Part shown: in pieces, positions 5,729 through 14,283 of the stretch
How positions within the stretch are numbered: the stretch's first letter is position 1
How the letters are laid out: each line of letters opens with the position of its first letter
NCBI GenBank assembly: GCA_945875975.1
Contig: CAMCMD010000023.1
Coordinates: forward strand, 1-19,621
Length of the DNA: 19,621 bases
DNA from: Rickettsia typhi
GTDB taxonomy: Bacteria; Pseudomonadota; Alphaproteobacteria; Rickettsiales; Rickettsiaceae
Direction of reading: 5' to 3'
Made by a program: the position numbers and the translations under genes
Notes under the pieces: generated by a model
Told to the model about the DNA's origin: nothing
What the model saw: only the letters and a program-made list of their open reading frames with translations
Databases searched by the model: none

Positions 5729-7551
5729 TATCTTCGACCAAATAATTTCTCTATGTCTTTAAGCTTAAGTTCAACATAGGTTTGTCTTCCATGGTTGCAT
5801 TGTCCAGAAAAGGGGGTAGTTTCCATTTGACGAAGTAATCCATTCATTTCTTCGGCATTTAAGGCCCTGCCAGCTCTAATTGCATAATGACAAGCGTATG
5901 TCTCGGTGATTTGTTCAATTAACTCGGTAAGAGCAATATTTTCACCCATAGATAGCAGGTGGTCAGCTAAATCATTGATTAATTGACTAATATTAATATC
6001 GCCGACTAAGCTAGGTATTTCAGAAACAATAATTGAACTCTCACCAAATTTTTCGATAGTTAAACCAAGATTCGCCAGAATTAATTTGTTTTCATTTAAT
6101 AATTCTGCTCTTTGTCTGTCTGGTAATTCAACAATATCTGGTATTAGTAATCTTTGTTTAATGAGGCCATTTTTATCAATTTGTCCTTTTATTTTCTCAT
6201 ACCCAATTCGTTCATGAGCTGCATGCTGATCCGTGATAATAATGCTATCTGGTGTTTGAGATATTATATAAGTTCCATGAAGCTGTGCTTTCGCTGCTCC
6301 CAAAGGAAAATTTAGATCATGTTCTGATGAAGATTCTCCAGCGTTTGATTGAGGCTCGGTTTTTATAAGCATATTAATATTGTTAGCATCATTATCAAAA
6401 CGTTGTGTAGGTACTGAAAAATTTTCTATTCGAGTAGTGGTAGGTAACTGGAATCTTCCTTGAGTATCAATATTTCTTTCACTAAAGTTCTGGGGAGTTG
6501 ATAAAGCAGGGCGCATGTAGTTTAGCGCCACACTCGAAGCTATATTGGATACTTGATTACTACTAGTCATAAGAGCGTCTTTGATAGCTCTTATGACTAG
6601 GCTGCGTATTAAATTAGGATCGTGAAATCTTACTTCGCTTTTTGCAGGGTGCACATTCACATCAACAAAATGCGGATCAACCTTAATAAACAGTACTGAA
6701 ACAGGATGACGATTTCTTGCTAAATAATCTTGATAAGATACTTTTAAAGCAATGCTAAGTATCTTATCTTTTACCGGCCGATTATTAATAAAAAGAAATT
6801 GATCATCAGAAGCTGCCCGGTTATAGGTAGGTATTGATGAGTATCCATATATTTCAATATCATCTCTGACAAGCGAAACTTCTGCTGCATTTTCTGTGAA
6901 TTCCTTTCCAAGAATTTCTTCTGTTCTGTGTTTGATTGAGTTGTTGTCATCCACACCTTTGACATCAATAATGTCTCGACCATCATGAGAAAGAATGAAT
7001 GATATAGTAGGATGAGATAAGGCTATTTTCTTTAACACTAGCACGATTGATGCGAGTTCTGTTTTATCTGATCTTAAGAATTTCAACCTTGCGGGAGTTG
7101 CAAAAAATAAATCACGAACCTCGATAATTGTTCCTTCATTGATATTAGCAAGTATCGTTGGTTCGATTTTACCACCAATAATGCTTAAAGAGTAGGCGGA
7201 AGTGCTCCCAGATTTTCTGGAAGTGATTTTAAATTTACTAATAGCTCCAATTGAAGGTAAAGCTTCGCCACGAAAACCAAAGCTGTTTATATTTAGTAAA
7301 TCATCTTCATCAAGTTTAGAGGTAGCATGACGTAAAATAGCGAGTTCTAACTCATCTTTAGTCATGCCAAAGCCATTATCTTTGATAGCAATAAGATTTT
7401 TTCCAGAGCATTCCAATGTGATACTGATTTTTGTAGCGCCAGCATCAATGGCATTTTCTACGAGTTCTTTTACTACCGAAGACGGTCTTTCAATGACCTC
7501 GCCTGCAGATATTTTATTTATAGTGCTATTTGAAAGTATCTTTATTGTCAT
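5728..7551 (-). CDS. mutL: DNA mismatch repair protein MutL
   Basis: MutL couples mismatch recognition by MutS to strand removal. The GHKL ATPase domain (1-330) has ISAGEVIERPSSVVKELVENAIDAG (14-38) with catalytic-type Glu, DNGFGM (58-63), RHATSKL (74-80) and GFRGEALPSI (92-101). A variable linker (about 335-415) joins the C-terminal dimerisation domain. There, DQHAAHERIGYE (441-452) fits the DQHA-x2-E-x4-E endonuclease metal motif, ACHYAI (553-558) the ACR-like motif and CNHGR (585-589) the CPHGR motif. This is therefore a nicking MutL, as expected for bacteria without MutH. The residue after CNHGR is Gln where Pro is usual. It is first of an overlapped mutL-lipB-DUF218 unit and 607 residues long, normal for alphaproteobacteria. 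Confidence 0.97.
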   Translation of the reverse strand: MTIKILSNSTINKISAGEVIERPSSVVKELVENAIDAGATKISITLECSGKNLIAIKDNGFGMTKDELELAILRHATSKLDEDDLLNINSFGFRGEALPSIGAISKFKITSRKSGSTSAYSLSIIGGKIEPTILANINEGTIIEVRDLFFATPARLKFLRSDKTELASIVLVLKKIALSHPTISFILSHDGRDIIDVKGVDDNNSIKHRTEEILGKEFTENAAEVSLVRDDIEIYGYSSIPTYNRAASDDQFLFINNRPVKDKILSIALKVSYQDYLARNRHPVSVLFIKVDPHFVDVNVHPAKSEVRFHDPNLIRSLVIRAIKDALMTSSNQVSNIASSVALNYMRPALSTPQNFSERNIDTQGRFQLPTTTRIENFSVPTQRFDNDANNINMLIKTEPQSNAGESSSEHDLNFPLGAAKAQLHGTYIISQTPDSIIITDQHAAHERIGYEKIKGQIDKNGLIKQRLLIPDIVELPDRQRAELLNENKLILANLGLTIEKFGESSIIVSEIPSLVGDINISQLINDLADHLLSMGENIALTELIEQITETYACHYAIRAGRALNAEEMNGLLRQMETTPFSGQCNHGRQTYVELKLKDIEKLFGRR

Positions 7552-7574
7552 TGTAGTTAGTCTTCCACTTTAAT

Positions 7575-7657
7575 TTATGTGCACTGTTGCTCGTTGCTCT
7601 CCCATTGTGTACATAGACTTCGATTCCTCGAGCCTAGCATTTGATCCAGATTGAACG
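7575..7657. repeat. GC-richer repeat-like spacer between MFS gene and mutL
   Basis: This spacer has higher GC than its surroundings. It contains gttgctcgttgctctccc, a ttgtgtac core and a cgattcctcgag segment. The ttgtgtac core and the following ..tcttgcgctccg / ..ttcgattcctcg arrangement parallel the palindromic repeat near 10070. It may be a degenerate copy of an interspersed element; no complete inverted arms are visible here. Confidence 0.28.
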
Positions 7658-7658
7658 G

Positions 7659-8903
7659 CTACGAATTATTTACTATTCTTTTATTTAAGTAATGTAGAGA
7701 GAAGAATATCATTATTACTGTACAAATGAAATAAGCAATTGGTAGCCATATAATATTAGTTTTATGATAGATAAAAGTTGATAAAAATGCTGTAGGTGCT
7801 GATATAATAACTGATCCTATCGCGTGACTTAGGGCAAACAATCTATATCTTATAGCAACCGGTATCGATTGTTTAAAAATAGCCGCAGCAGGCATTGTTA
7901 TAAAAGGCATTAGTGCTGCGAGGCTAATAAAAATCCATTCATTTAGTATCTTATCATTTAGATATATACATAACAAAATTGAACAAACAAGTACTGCAAA
8001 TAGAGCAAATAATGCCACTATATATTGACCTATCTTGTCTGCTATATATCCACCAACAACACTAAAAACCATATAAGCAACTATTGCTAACGAAATGATT
8101 TTCTGCATGGATGAACGATCAACTGTGCCAATAATTTCAAAATTATAAGTACCAAAGAACACTATTAAGAATTGATTCGTAGCACCTATGCTTCCTGCAA
8201 GAATTATGCATAGCAAAAATAGTTGCCAATTAGTTTTAATAATTTTGGTTAAAGATAAGTTCTGAAATTTAGAAAAACTATCATTCTCATGTACTAGTGT
8301 GCTATCAGAAAAATTAGTAATTTTCATAGCAAGCAGTGCGATGATACCCAAGATACTCCCAACAAGAAAAGCGAATTTCCAACTATAGTCAGGCAAATAA
8401 TTCTGCGTAAAAAACCATGCTGACAACGAAGCAGTAAGAGATCCAGCCTGTGTAAAAACTGTAGTGATGCCCACTCCAAGACATCTTTTTGATACATGTA
8501 TATGCTCATAGATATAAATGCGTACTCCATCGGAGCCAGAAGTAACAAATGCACAAATGGACATTCTGCATAAAAGCAAAATAAACGCTGATAGAAGACT
8601 TATTGACTCATAAGAGGGAGCAATAAAAAGTATAAATGAGGCTGCAGATGTACCAATTAAACTCACTTTAAAACTATTTGAACGACCCTTTAAATCGCCC
8701 ATTTTACCAAAAATTATAGCTCCTAGTGGTTTTGCAATCATTGCAATCGCCATCAAAAGATAGGTGTTGAGAAGTTGAGTAATTACTTCATCAGCTGGAA
8801 AAAAATTGGTAGCAATATTTGCTGCCATAAAACCAAACAGATGGTAATCGTAATATTGCACGAATACTGTAAATACTGAAATTATAAAACTTTTTTTATT
8901 CAA
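7659..8903 (-). CDS. MFS transporter, ProP-like (metabolite:H+ symporter type)
   Basis: A major facilitator carrier of 414 residues with about 12 predicted membrane helices. The sequence opens IISVFTVFVQYYDYHLFGFMA, the D-Y-..FG helix 1 of the ProP/metabolite:H+ symporter group. MFS motif A follows between helices 2 and 3 (about 60-76, PLGAIIFGKMGDLKGRS). Helices 3-6 lie at about 83-195, a charged central loop at 198-225, and six more helices after it. Rickettsiales carry many such carriers, which import host metabolites or compatible solutes; substrate cannot be told from the sequence. The start is TTG with no clear ribosome binding site and no in-frame ATG nearby. The zinc-finger gene ends 21 bases upstream on the same strand, so the two may be co-transcribed. 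Confidence 0.88.
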   Translation of the reverse strand: MNKKSFIISVFTVFVQYYDYHLFGFMAANIATNFFPADEVITQLLNTYLLMAIAMIAKPLGAIIFGKMGDLKGRSNSFKVSLIGTSAASFILFIAPSYESISLLSAFILLLCRMSICAFVTSGSDGVRIYIYEHIHVSKRCLGVGITTVFTQAGSLTASLSAWFFTQNYLPDYSWKFAFLVGSILGIIALLAMKITNFSDSTLVHENDSFSKFQNLSLTKIIKTNWQLFLLCIILAGSIGATNQFLIVFFGTYNFEIIGTVDRSSMQKIISLAIVAYMVFSVVGGYIADKIGQYIVALFALFAVLVCSILLCIYLNDKILNEWIFISLAALMPFITMPAAAIFKQSIPVAIRYRLFALSHAIGSVIISAPTAFLSTFIYHKTNIIWLPIAYFICTVIMIFFSLHYLNKRIVNNS

Positions 8904-8924
8904 AAATGGTAGCTCAAAATAAAG

Positions 8925-9083
8925 TTAATGAGTGAGTGTAAATGTCTTGTTGCAATATGGACATACAACTCTACCAACTTTTGGATTGATTTCAAGATAT
9001 ACTTTTGGGTGATCGTACGGTGCGTCCTTTCCTTTGCAAGACACAGTGGTTGAATTTGTTTTTTCTATTTCAATAGGTTGCAT
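8925..9083 (-). CDS. Small zinc-finger protein (zf-CHCC, NDUFS6-like)
   Basis: A 52-residue gene found by reading the minus strand of the spacer. The protein opens MQPIEIEKTN, then has VSCKGKDAPYDHPKVYLEI (14-32) and VVCPYCNKTFTL (39-50). Cys16, His25, Cys41 and Cys44 are the four ligands of the zf-CHCC zinc-finger domain (C..G...A..HP.VYL, then CPYC). Homologues include the C-terminal part of mitochondrial complex I subunit NDUFS6 and short stand-alone proteins of alphaproteobacteria. A role in complex I assembly or zinc-site formation is likely by homology. It lies directly upstream of the MFS gene on the same strand and is divergent from the 3-hydroxybutyrate dehydrogenase gene. Confidence 0.88.
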   Translation of the reverse strand: MQPIEIEKTNSTTVSCKGKDAPYDHPKVYLEINPKVGRVVCPYCNKTFTLTH

Positions 9084-9107
9084 CTTTTAATCTTTTTTAT
9101 ATTAGTA

Positions 9108-9122
9108 ATAATAGACTATTAT
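9108..9122. promoter_or_regulatory. 15-bp palindrome in a divergent spacer
   Basis: ataatag and ctattat surround one central A in the 70-85-base spacer between the divergent zinc-finger and 3-hydroxybutyrate dehydrogenase genes. It is placed where an operator would be, overlapping potential -10 regions. In DNA this AT-rich a short palindrome can arise by chance. Confidence 0.2.
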
Positions 9123-9168
9123 ACTTTATATAGGTTATTTTAAAAAAATAAAAATGGTTTTAGGTTGT

Positions 9169-9948
9169 ATGAAAGAGAAAGTCGTTATGATTACGGGTTC
9201 AACAAGTGGTATTGGTCTGGGAATTGCAAAGAAATTTGCTAGTAGCGGAGCAAAAATTGTAATAAATGGCTTTGCCCAAAAACCGCAACTGGATGGCATA
9301 ATTCAAGAGCTAAAATCACTTGGAGCTGTCGATGTTTTGTTTGACCCTGCTGATTTATCAAAACCAGCAGAAATCGATAATATGTTTAAAAATATTATAA
9401 ATCACTTTCAAACTATTGATGTTTTAATTAATAATGCAGGGATTCAGTTTGTTTCTCCTATTGAAGACTTTCCTCCAGAAAAATGGGAAGCAATAATCAG
9501 AATAGATTTGATAGCGTCATTTTATACAATTAAGAATGCAATACCTTATATGAAAAAGAATAAATGGGGCAGGATCATTAATATAGCTTCGGCGCACGCA
9601 CTAGTAGCATCGCCCTTTAAATCCGCTTATGTGGCAGCAAAACATGGAATTCTGGGTTTAACCAAAACAGCAGCGCTAGAAGTCGCAAAAGATGGTATTA
9701 CTGTTAATGCAATATCTCCGGGCTATATCAGAACGCCTCTTGTACTAGGTCAGATAGCTGATACGGCCAAGGCGCGAGGTATGACAGAAGAAGAGGTGAC
9801 AGATAAAATTATTCTAGGGGCTCAGGCAACTAAAAAATTTGTTGAAATTGAAGAAGTAGCATCATTAGCATATTATTTGTGTAGCACTGAAGCTGCTTCA
9901 ATAACTGGGACTTCTCTTTCAATGGATGGTGGCTGGACATCTCAGTAG
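9169..9948 (+). CDS. bdhA: 3-hydroxybutyrate dehydrogenase (SDR family)
   Basis: NAD-dependent D-3-hydroxybutyrate dehydrogenase, interconverting 3-hydroxybutyrate and acetoacetate. Numbering from this ATG: the cofactor loop is TGSTSGIG (9-16), NNAG is 88-91, and the active site holds S141, Y154 and K158. Equivalents of the substrate-binding Gln, His, Lys and Gln of characterised enzymes are present (Q93 in AGIQ, H143 in SAH, K151 in FKSAY, Q195). FPPEKWEAII and SPFKSAYVAAKHG are near-diagnostic strings. The fourth catalytic-tetrad residue, normally Asn in a IN/NL motif, is Asp (D113, IRIDLIASF). I chose ATG 9169 because it matches the family N-terminus and has TAGG four bases upstream; ATG 9154 would add five residues. 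Likely role: use of host ketone bodies or polyhydroxybutyrate-type carbon. Confidence 0.93.
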   Translation: MKEKVVMITGSTSGIGLGIAKKFASSGAKIVINGFAQKPQLDGIIQELKSLGAVDVLFDPADLSKPAEIDNMFKNIINHFQTIDVLINNAGIQFVSPIEDFPPEKWEAIIRIDLIASFYTIKNAIPYMKKNKWGRIINIASAHALVASPFKSAYVAAKHGILGLTKTAALEVAKDGITVNAISPGYIRTPLVLGQIADTAKARGMTEEEVTDKIILGAQATKKFVEIEEVASLAYYLCSTEAASITGTSLSMDGGWTSQ

Positions 9949-10004
9949 AGTTGCAACGTGGGCCCTATAAATAGAATTATCTTTACTTTAATGTATACTA
10001 ATAA

Positions 10005-10151
10005 TAGAGTTCTTTCGAAACTCTATTACTGAAGGCAATTGCGTTGTCATTCCGGTGCTCAGATCCTCACGTACCTTGTGTACGCTGCGGTCTTGCGCTC
10101 CGTAGACTCCTGGCACTTGCTCTTCATTAGCAAGTTTCGAAAAGAACTCTA
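10005..10151. repeat. Long-armed palindromic intergenic repeat (rickettsial palindromic type)
   Basis: The left arm tagagttctttcgaaac (10005-10021) and right arm gtttcgaaaagaactcta (10134-10151) are inverted repeats differing by one inserted base. They enclose a much GC-richer core with a small nested hairpin (cgtaccttgtgtacg, around 10069-10083) and ctgcggtcttgcgctccg. Such short palindromic units scattered through spacers are known in Rickettsiaceae genomes. No protein-coding frame is evident in it. Folded RNA would form a long stem that could act as a bidirectional terminator after the dehydrogenase gene. Copy number elsewhere in the genome cannot be seen here. Confidence 0.6.
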
Positions 10152-10166
10152 ATATTTTAATAATAA

Positions 10167-10310
10167 TCTGGGAAACAGTATTATCGAAAACTTGCCCATC
10201 AAGACTCTGGTCTGTTCAATAAGGTTCGTGGAGAATTTTATCTAGGCAAGTTTCAAGTAGAAGAGTGGGAAGTAGTTCCTTCTGAAACAGCAGAATCTCT
10301 AGAAAATTAA
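10167..10310 (+). pseudogene. C-terminal remnant of an unidentified gene before ftsY
   Basis: A 47-codon open frame, preceded by a stop and lacking a start codon, has clearly protein-like composition: YYRKLAHQDSGLFNKVRGEF, then YLGKFQVEEWEVVPSE, ending ESLEN and a stop 48 bases before ftsY. This spacer is otherwise non-coding. I do not recognise the family. It looks like the surviving 3' end of a gene cut off by, or recombined with, the palindromic repeat just upstream. Confidence 0.35.
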
Positions 10311-10358
10311 GATTAAGTTTTGACATGGTAGTCAATCCAAATATCAAATTGGTATAAT

Positions 10359-11285
10359 ATGACGGGATTTTTTAGTAAACTAAAATCTGCGCTTAGTAAA
10401 ACTTCTAGCAAAATTGGAAGTGGTATTGAACATTTATTTATCAAGAAAAAGCTAGATGATAATACTCTTGAAGAGATTGAAGATTTGTTATTAATGGCTG
10501 ATATTGGCACTAATGTATCAAGTTTAATTATAGATTCTCTTAGGAAGCATAAATTCGATAAAGAAGTAACTTCGGAAGAGATAAAAAATGATTTAAGCAA
10601 AATCATTGAAGAGATTTTAAATCAGCAGGATCATAGTTTTAAGCTAGAAGATGGTAGATTGAATATTGTACTAGTTTGTGGTGTTAATGGCAATGGAAAG
10701 ACAACCACAATTGGTAAAATGGCGGCTAATAGTATAACTCAAGGAAAAAAAGTTGCCATAGCTGCTTGTGATACATTTAGAGCTGCTGCTGTTGAACAAA
10801 TTGAGAAATGGGCGCAAAGGTCAGGAGCTATCTTATATAAAGGTGAGAATAGGGTTGATCCTGCCAGTGTCGCTCATATGGCAGTTAAGGAGTCCTTAAA
10901 CAACGGTACAGATGTTTTATTTATTGACACTGCCGGCAGACTCCACAATCATAAAAATTTGATGGAAGAGTTGATAAAAATTATTCGTGTAATCAAAAAA
11001 ATAGATGAAAATGCACCTCATCACTCTCTATTAGTTATTGATGGTACTACAGGACAAAATGCCGCCACCCAAGTTGAGCAATTTAAGCTTATGACCAATA
11101 TTTCAGGCTTAGTTATTACTAAGCTAGATGGTACAGCAAAAGCTGGTGCTGTTGTAGGTATAGTAAAGAGATTTTCCTTGCCAGTACATTTCATAGGCAT
11201 TGGTGAATTGATAGATGATCTGAAACCATTCTCGCCGAGAGATTTTGCAAGAGCGCTTGTTGGGTTAGAAAATAACGCTTCGTAA
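10359..11285 (+). CDS. ftsY: Signal recognition particle receptor FtsY
   Basis: SRP-receptor GTPase that docks ribosome-SRP complexes at the inner membrane for SecYEG delivery. It is a short, 308-residue form with almost no acidic A domain. The N domain (1-95) begins with an amphipathic FFSKLKSALSK helix suited to membrane contact. The G domain has GVNGNGKTT (108-116, P-loop), DTFRAAAVEQ (138-147, the insertion-box motif), DTAGR (190-194) and TKLDGTAKAG (254-263). The last is usually TKLDGTAKGG, so one Gly is Ala here. GIGE (280-283) and the DLKPFSPRDFARAL end are typical. There is no Shine-Dalgarno sequence before the ATG. It stands alone, between two gene remnants. Confidence 0.96.
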   Translation: MTGFFSKLKSALSKTSSKIGSGIEHLFIKKKLDDNTLEEIEDLLLMADIGTNVSSLIIDSLRKHKFDKEVTSEEIKNDLSKIIEEILNQQDHSFKLEDGRLNIVLVCGVNGNGKTTTIGKMAANSITQGKKVAIAACDTFRAAAVEQIEKWAQRSGAILYKGENRVDPASVAHMAVKESLNNGTDVLFIDTAGRLHNHKNLMEELIKIIRVIKKIDENAPHHSLLVIDGTTGQNAATQVEQFKLMTNISGLVITKLDGTAKAGAVVGIVKRFSLPVHFIGIGELIDDLKPFSPRDFARALVGLENNAS

Positions 11286-11318
11286 ATAATTATTGTTGAA
11301 TAAATTCAAGAAAAAAGG

Positions 11319-11492
11319 TTATTCGGCGTTTGATGACGAGCCTGAAAGATCAATTTGATCATCAGGTACTAACTCAGATATCTCCGTAATAATAGGACCC
11401 TTTCCTTCTTTAATTTCTACAACAGCTTTAGAAATAACAGGGGCTTTAAATTTAATAAGTCCATTGACGGCTCCATAGAACGCAACTGGTAT
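11319..11492 (-). pseudogene. C-terminal remnant of an unidentified gene after ftsY
   Basis: On the minus strand a 57-codon frame directly after an in-frame stop reads IPVAFYGAVNGLIKFKAPVI, then SKAVVEIKEGKGPIITEISE and a Ser-rich acidic tail ending NAE. Its composition is clearly protein-like, alternating hydrophobic and charged residues as in beta strands. It has no start codon and no recognisable motif. It is convergent with ftsY, ending 34 bases from it, and appears to be the last part of a gene whose upstream portion was lost before dnaN. Confidence 0.35.
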
Positions 11493-11562
11493 TTAAGAGA
11501 AGTCTTTACTCGTAAGGCGAGATGACTCTAGATAGATATTTATGAAGCAATTTTGGAAAGTG

Positions 11563-12723
11563 CTAGACTTTAACCGGCATTATAACAAAACAATCTTTTG
11601 AATTTGAATTCGTTTTAATTAAAACAGGAGAAAAAGAGTCTTTAAAGAGTATTTCAACTTGATCAGAGTGTATTGCGCCCAGCACATCACTTATATAGCG
11701 TGGATTAAAACCAATAGAAACTTCTGACCCAGTGTAATTACAGGAATCATCCTTTTCTAAAGAGTAGCGTAATATTTCGCTTGCAGCGCCTTTCGATTCC
11801 CCTGAAGCTGTTATTTCCATCGACTCGTTACCAATAAACAGCTTGACGGCTCTGAATTTATCTACTGTAACTGTTGCAACTCTGTCAATTGAGCTTGCTA
11901 AAAGCTTGGCATTGACAGTAAGTTTACTTTGATTATCAGCTGGAATAAATGATGAATATTCAGGAAACGTACCATCAATAAGTTTCGAAATCAAAACTAG
12001 ATTATTACATTTGAACTTTATCTTAGTATTGGATAAAAAGACTTCTATATTAGATTGTAGATTTTTGGAGTCTTTTAAGATTTTAAGTAGCTCAATAACT
12101 GTTTTACGTGGAACTATAACTCCAAAATCCTCAGTCTTCTTATCTAACAATACGGAGGCTATAGAAAGTCTGTGTCCATCGGTAGAAACGCCAAAAAACT
12201 CATCTCCTTTAACGTGCATATATACGCCATTTAAATTATATCTAGTCTCTTCGGTGGACATAGAAAAATTGGTGTATTCAATTATTTTTGCCAGTTCGGA
12301 GGAAGGGATTCTAAGACTAACGCTAGAGTCTATATCCTCCATCGCAGGAAAAGCGACTGCTGGAAGCGTCAATAGTTCAAAACGACAATTGGCACCAGTT
12401 ATTTCAATTTTATTAGAATCAGATACTTGTCTTATTTTAATTTTAGCGTCTGGTATTTTCCTAACTATATCTGAGAGTATTTGTGTGGAAACCGTAGTCT
12501 CCCCCATGCAGAGAACTTCAGCTCCAATTTCTTGGTTTAAATATAAGTCCATGTCTGTAGCTCCGATCTCAAGTATACCAGATTTTGCTACTAGCTTTAT
12601 GTTATTAAGTTCTTGTAAAACATTTCTTTTTTCTACAATTGAATTTGCAAAGCTTAAAGCGTGCACTAGATCTTTTGTTTGAACTAGTATTTCAAGATTC
12701 ATTTTTTTTATATCTTCTGACAT
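11563..12723 (-). CDS. dnaN: DNA polymerase III sliding clamp (beta subunit)
   Basis: Ring-shaped processivity clamp of DNA polymerase III, also a docking platform for MutL and other repair proteins. At 386 residues it has the usual three-domain length. Recognisable parts are the N-terminal LVHALSFANSIVEKRN (about 18-33), FFGVSTDGHRLSIA (about 176-189), GTFPEYSSFIP (about 246-256) and the C-terminal SPVLIKTNS with the closing VIMPVKV that lines the client-binding pocket. The start used has a seven-residue MSEDIKK head; Met8 (ATG at 12700-12702) would match family N-termini more closely and is a fair alternative. It follows dnaA by 24 bases on the same strand, the common bacterial dnaA-dnaN order. 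Confidence 0.96.
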   Translation of the reverse strand: MSEDIKKMNLEILVQTKDLVHALSFANSIVEKRNVLQELNNIKLVAKSGILEIGATDMDLYLNQEIGAEVLCMGETTVSTQILSDIVRKIPDAKIKIRQVSDSNKIEITGANCRFELLTLPAVAFPAMEDIDSSVSLRIPSSELAKIIEYTNFSMSTEETRYNLNGVYMHVKGDEFFGVSTDGHRLSIASVLLDKKTEDFGVIVPRKTVIELLKILKDSKNLQSNIEVFLSNTKIKFKCNNLVLISKLIDGTFPEYSSFIPADNQSKLTVNAKLLASSIDRVATVTVDKFRAVKLFIGNESMEITASGESKGAASEILRYSLEKDDSCNYTGSEVSIGFNPRYISDVLGAIHSDQVEILFKDSFSPVLIKTNSNSKDCFVIMPVKV

Positions 12724-12747
12724 AATACTCTAACTTTTTAAAATAAA

Positions 12748-14139
12748 TTAACTTTGCAATATTCTAGAGAGAAGATTAACTTCTTCTCTAAAATCAGGAT
12801 CTGACGTCATGATAGTTTCTATCTTTTTTATAGCATGCATCACTGTTGTATGATCTTTCTTGCCAAATTTCAATCCAATATCAGTAAGACTTTTAGGGGT
12901 CAAGGTTTTTGATAAATACATAGCTATCTGTCTTGGTCTTGCTATAGAACGAAGCCTGCTTGAAGATGACATATCAGAGACTTTGATATTATATCTATTA
13001 GCTACTTTTTTATGTATATCTTCAACGGTTATTGTGCGTTCATTGGAGCGTAGCAAGTCTCTTAAAATATCCTGCGTACTTTCCAGAGTTATTTCGCGCC
13101 CAACAAGCGTTGAATGAGCAATAACTTTATTAAGGGCCCCTTCTAATTCCCTGACATTTGACGTTATTTTTGATGCTAAGAAATCAATCACAGGCTTAGA
13201 GATTTTAATATTCATTTTTTCTAGTTTTAATTCGAGAATACCCACTCGAAGCTCGTATGTTGTGCTGTGAACATCAGCAACTAATCCCCAACCAAGTCTA
13301 GATTTTATTCTATCTTCCACGTTATCAAGATCAGTGGGAGATCGATCGCAAGAAATAACCATTTGTTTGTTATTGTCGATAATTGCATTAAATGTATGGA
13401 AAAATTCTTCTTGAGTACTCTCTTTTCCACAAATAAATTGTATGTCATCTATCATCAAAACATCAACAGAACGAAACTCTTCTTTAAAGGACATAATATC
13501 TTTATTACGCAGCGCTTTGATAAAACGATACATAAATTTTTCAGCCGACATGTAAAGGACTTTTCTATTCGGATTTTTTTTATTAGTATGCCATGCAATG
13601 GCGTGCATTAGGTGAGTTTTTCCAAGACCAACGCCTCCATATAAAAATAGCGGGTTTGATTTTGAAATTGCTTCGTCCGACTCAGCAACAGCTAAAGAAG
13701 CTGCGTATGCCAGTTCATTGGGTGGACCAACGACAAAATTGTCAAAAGTAAAGCGAGGATCTAAAGAAGCTGTGGTATCATCTTTAATTTCGTTTTGATC
13801 AATCAACGAAAATGTATTAGAGGAAACAACTATAACGTCAGATTTAGGTAATTCTTTAGTTATTATATCAACTGATTTCACCTTAGTATCATGATGAAAT
13901 AAGAGCTTTGATATGATATCAAAATAATTAGATTTGATCCAATCTCTAATAAAGTTACTTGGTGCCGAAAGTATTATTTCACTTTCACCAATAGCTTCAA
14001 AGAAGCTTATTTTACTAAACCAACTTTTATAAAGATCTTCGCCATAGTGTGAAACTAAATCACGACTTACGCTTTTCCATAAGTTGGCATAATAATCACC
14101 ATCTTTATATTGTGGTATAATTCGATCCAACTGCTTCAT
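12748..14139 (-). CDS. dnaA: Chromosomal replication initiator DnaA
   Basis: DnaA binds origin DNA boxes and opens the duplex. Domain I (about 1-95) has [10 protein letters not shown] and [11 protein letters not shown]. Domain II is a short linker. AAA+ domain III begins near [16 protein letters not shown], with Walker [10 protein letters not shown] (168-176), Walker B LMIDDIQF (228-235), the [11 protein letters not shown] box (276-286) and the [10 protein letters not shown] sensor region (329-338). DNA-binding domain IV contains [16 protein letters not shown] (399-414) and the DHTTVMHA signature (429-436). At 463 residues it is normal for Rickettsiales. It is upstream of dnaN and divergent from sdhE-mfd across about 175 bases. 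No cluster of DnaA boxes is seen in that spacer, so there is no evidence of oriC here. Confidence 0.97.
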   Translation of the reverse strand: MKQLDRIIPQYKDGDYYANLWKSVSRDLVSHYGEDLYKSWFSKISFFEAIGESEIILSAPSNFIRDWIKSNYFDIISKLLFHHDTKVKSVDIITKELPKSDVIVVSSNTFSLIDQNEIKDDTTASLDPRFTFDNFVVGPPNELAYAASLAVAESDEAISKSNPLFLYGGVGLGKTHLMHAIAWHTNKKNPNRKVLYMSAEKFMYRFIKALRNKDIMSFKEEFRSVDVLMIDDIQFICGKESTQEEFFHTFNAIIDNNKQMVISCDRSPTDLDNVEDRIKSRLGWGLVADVHSTTYELRVGILELKLEKMNIKISKPVIDFLASKITSNVRELEGALNKVIAHSTLVGREITLESTQDILRDLLRSNERTITVEDIHKKVANRYNIKVSDMSSSSRLRSIARPRQIAMYLSKTLTPKSLTDIGLKFGKKDHTTVMHAIKKIETIMTSDPDFREEVNLLSRILQS

Positions 14140-14253
14140 CTTTACACTAGTCTCTTGAGATAAAATATATATATTTTTAAATAAACGGAGGAAGCGTATC
14201 TTAGGCTTCGACTTGGATTGCTAGCGTTTTAAGTTGCAATTATATTAAACCGC

Positions 14254-14283
14254 TTGCTTTTTAACTGCTTAGGACAATAATAT
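14254..14283 (+). promoter_or_regulatory. Possible sigma-70 promoter for sdhE-mfd
   Basis: TTGCTT (14254-14259) and TAATAT (14278-14283) are separated by 18 bases and lie 32 bases before the sdhE start, in the dnaA/sdhE divergent spacer. Both boxes are imperfect, so this is a weak call. Confidence 0.22.

Noticed and set aside
10320..10358. TTGACA and TATAAT before ftsY
   Set aside because: The spacing is 27 bases, too long, and the -10 box would touch the start codon, giving a transcript start inside the gene.
12011..12682. 223-codon plus-strand open frame
   Set aside because: Lies wholly antisense to dnaN, whose protein is clearly recognisable; the frame is a shadow.
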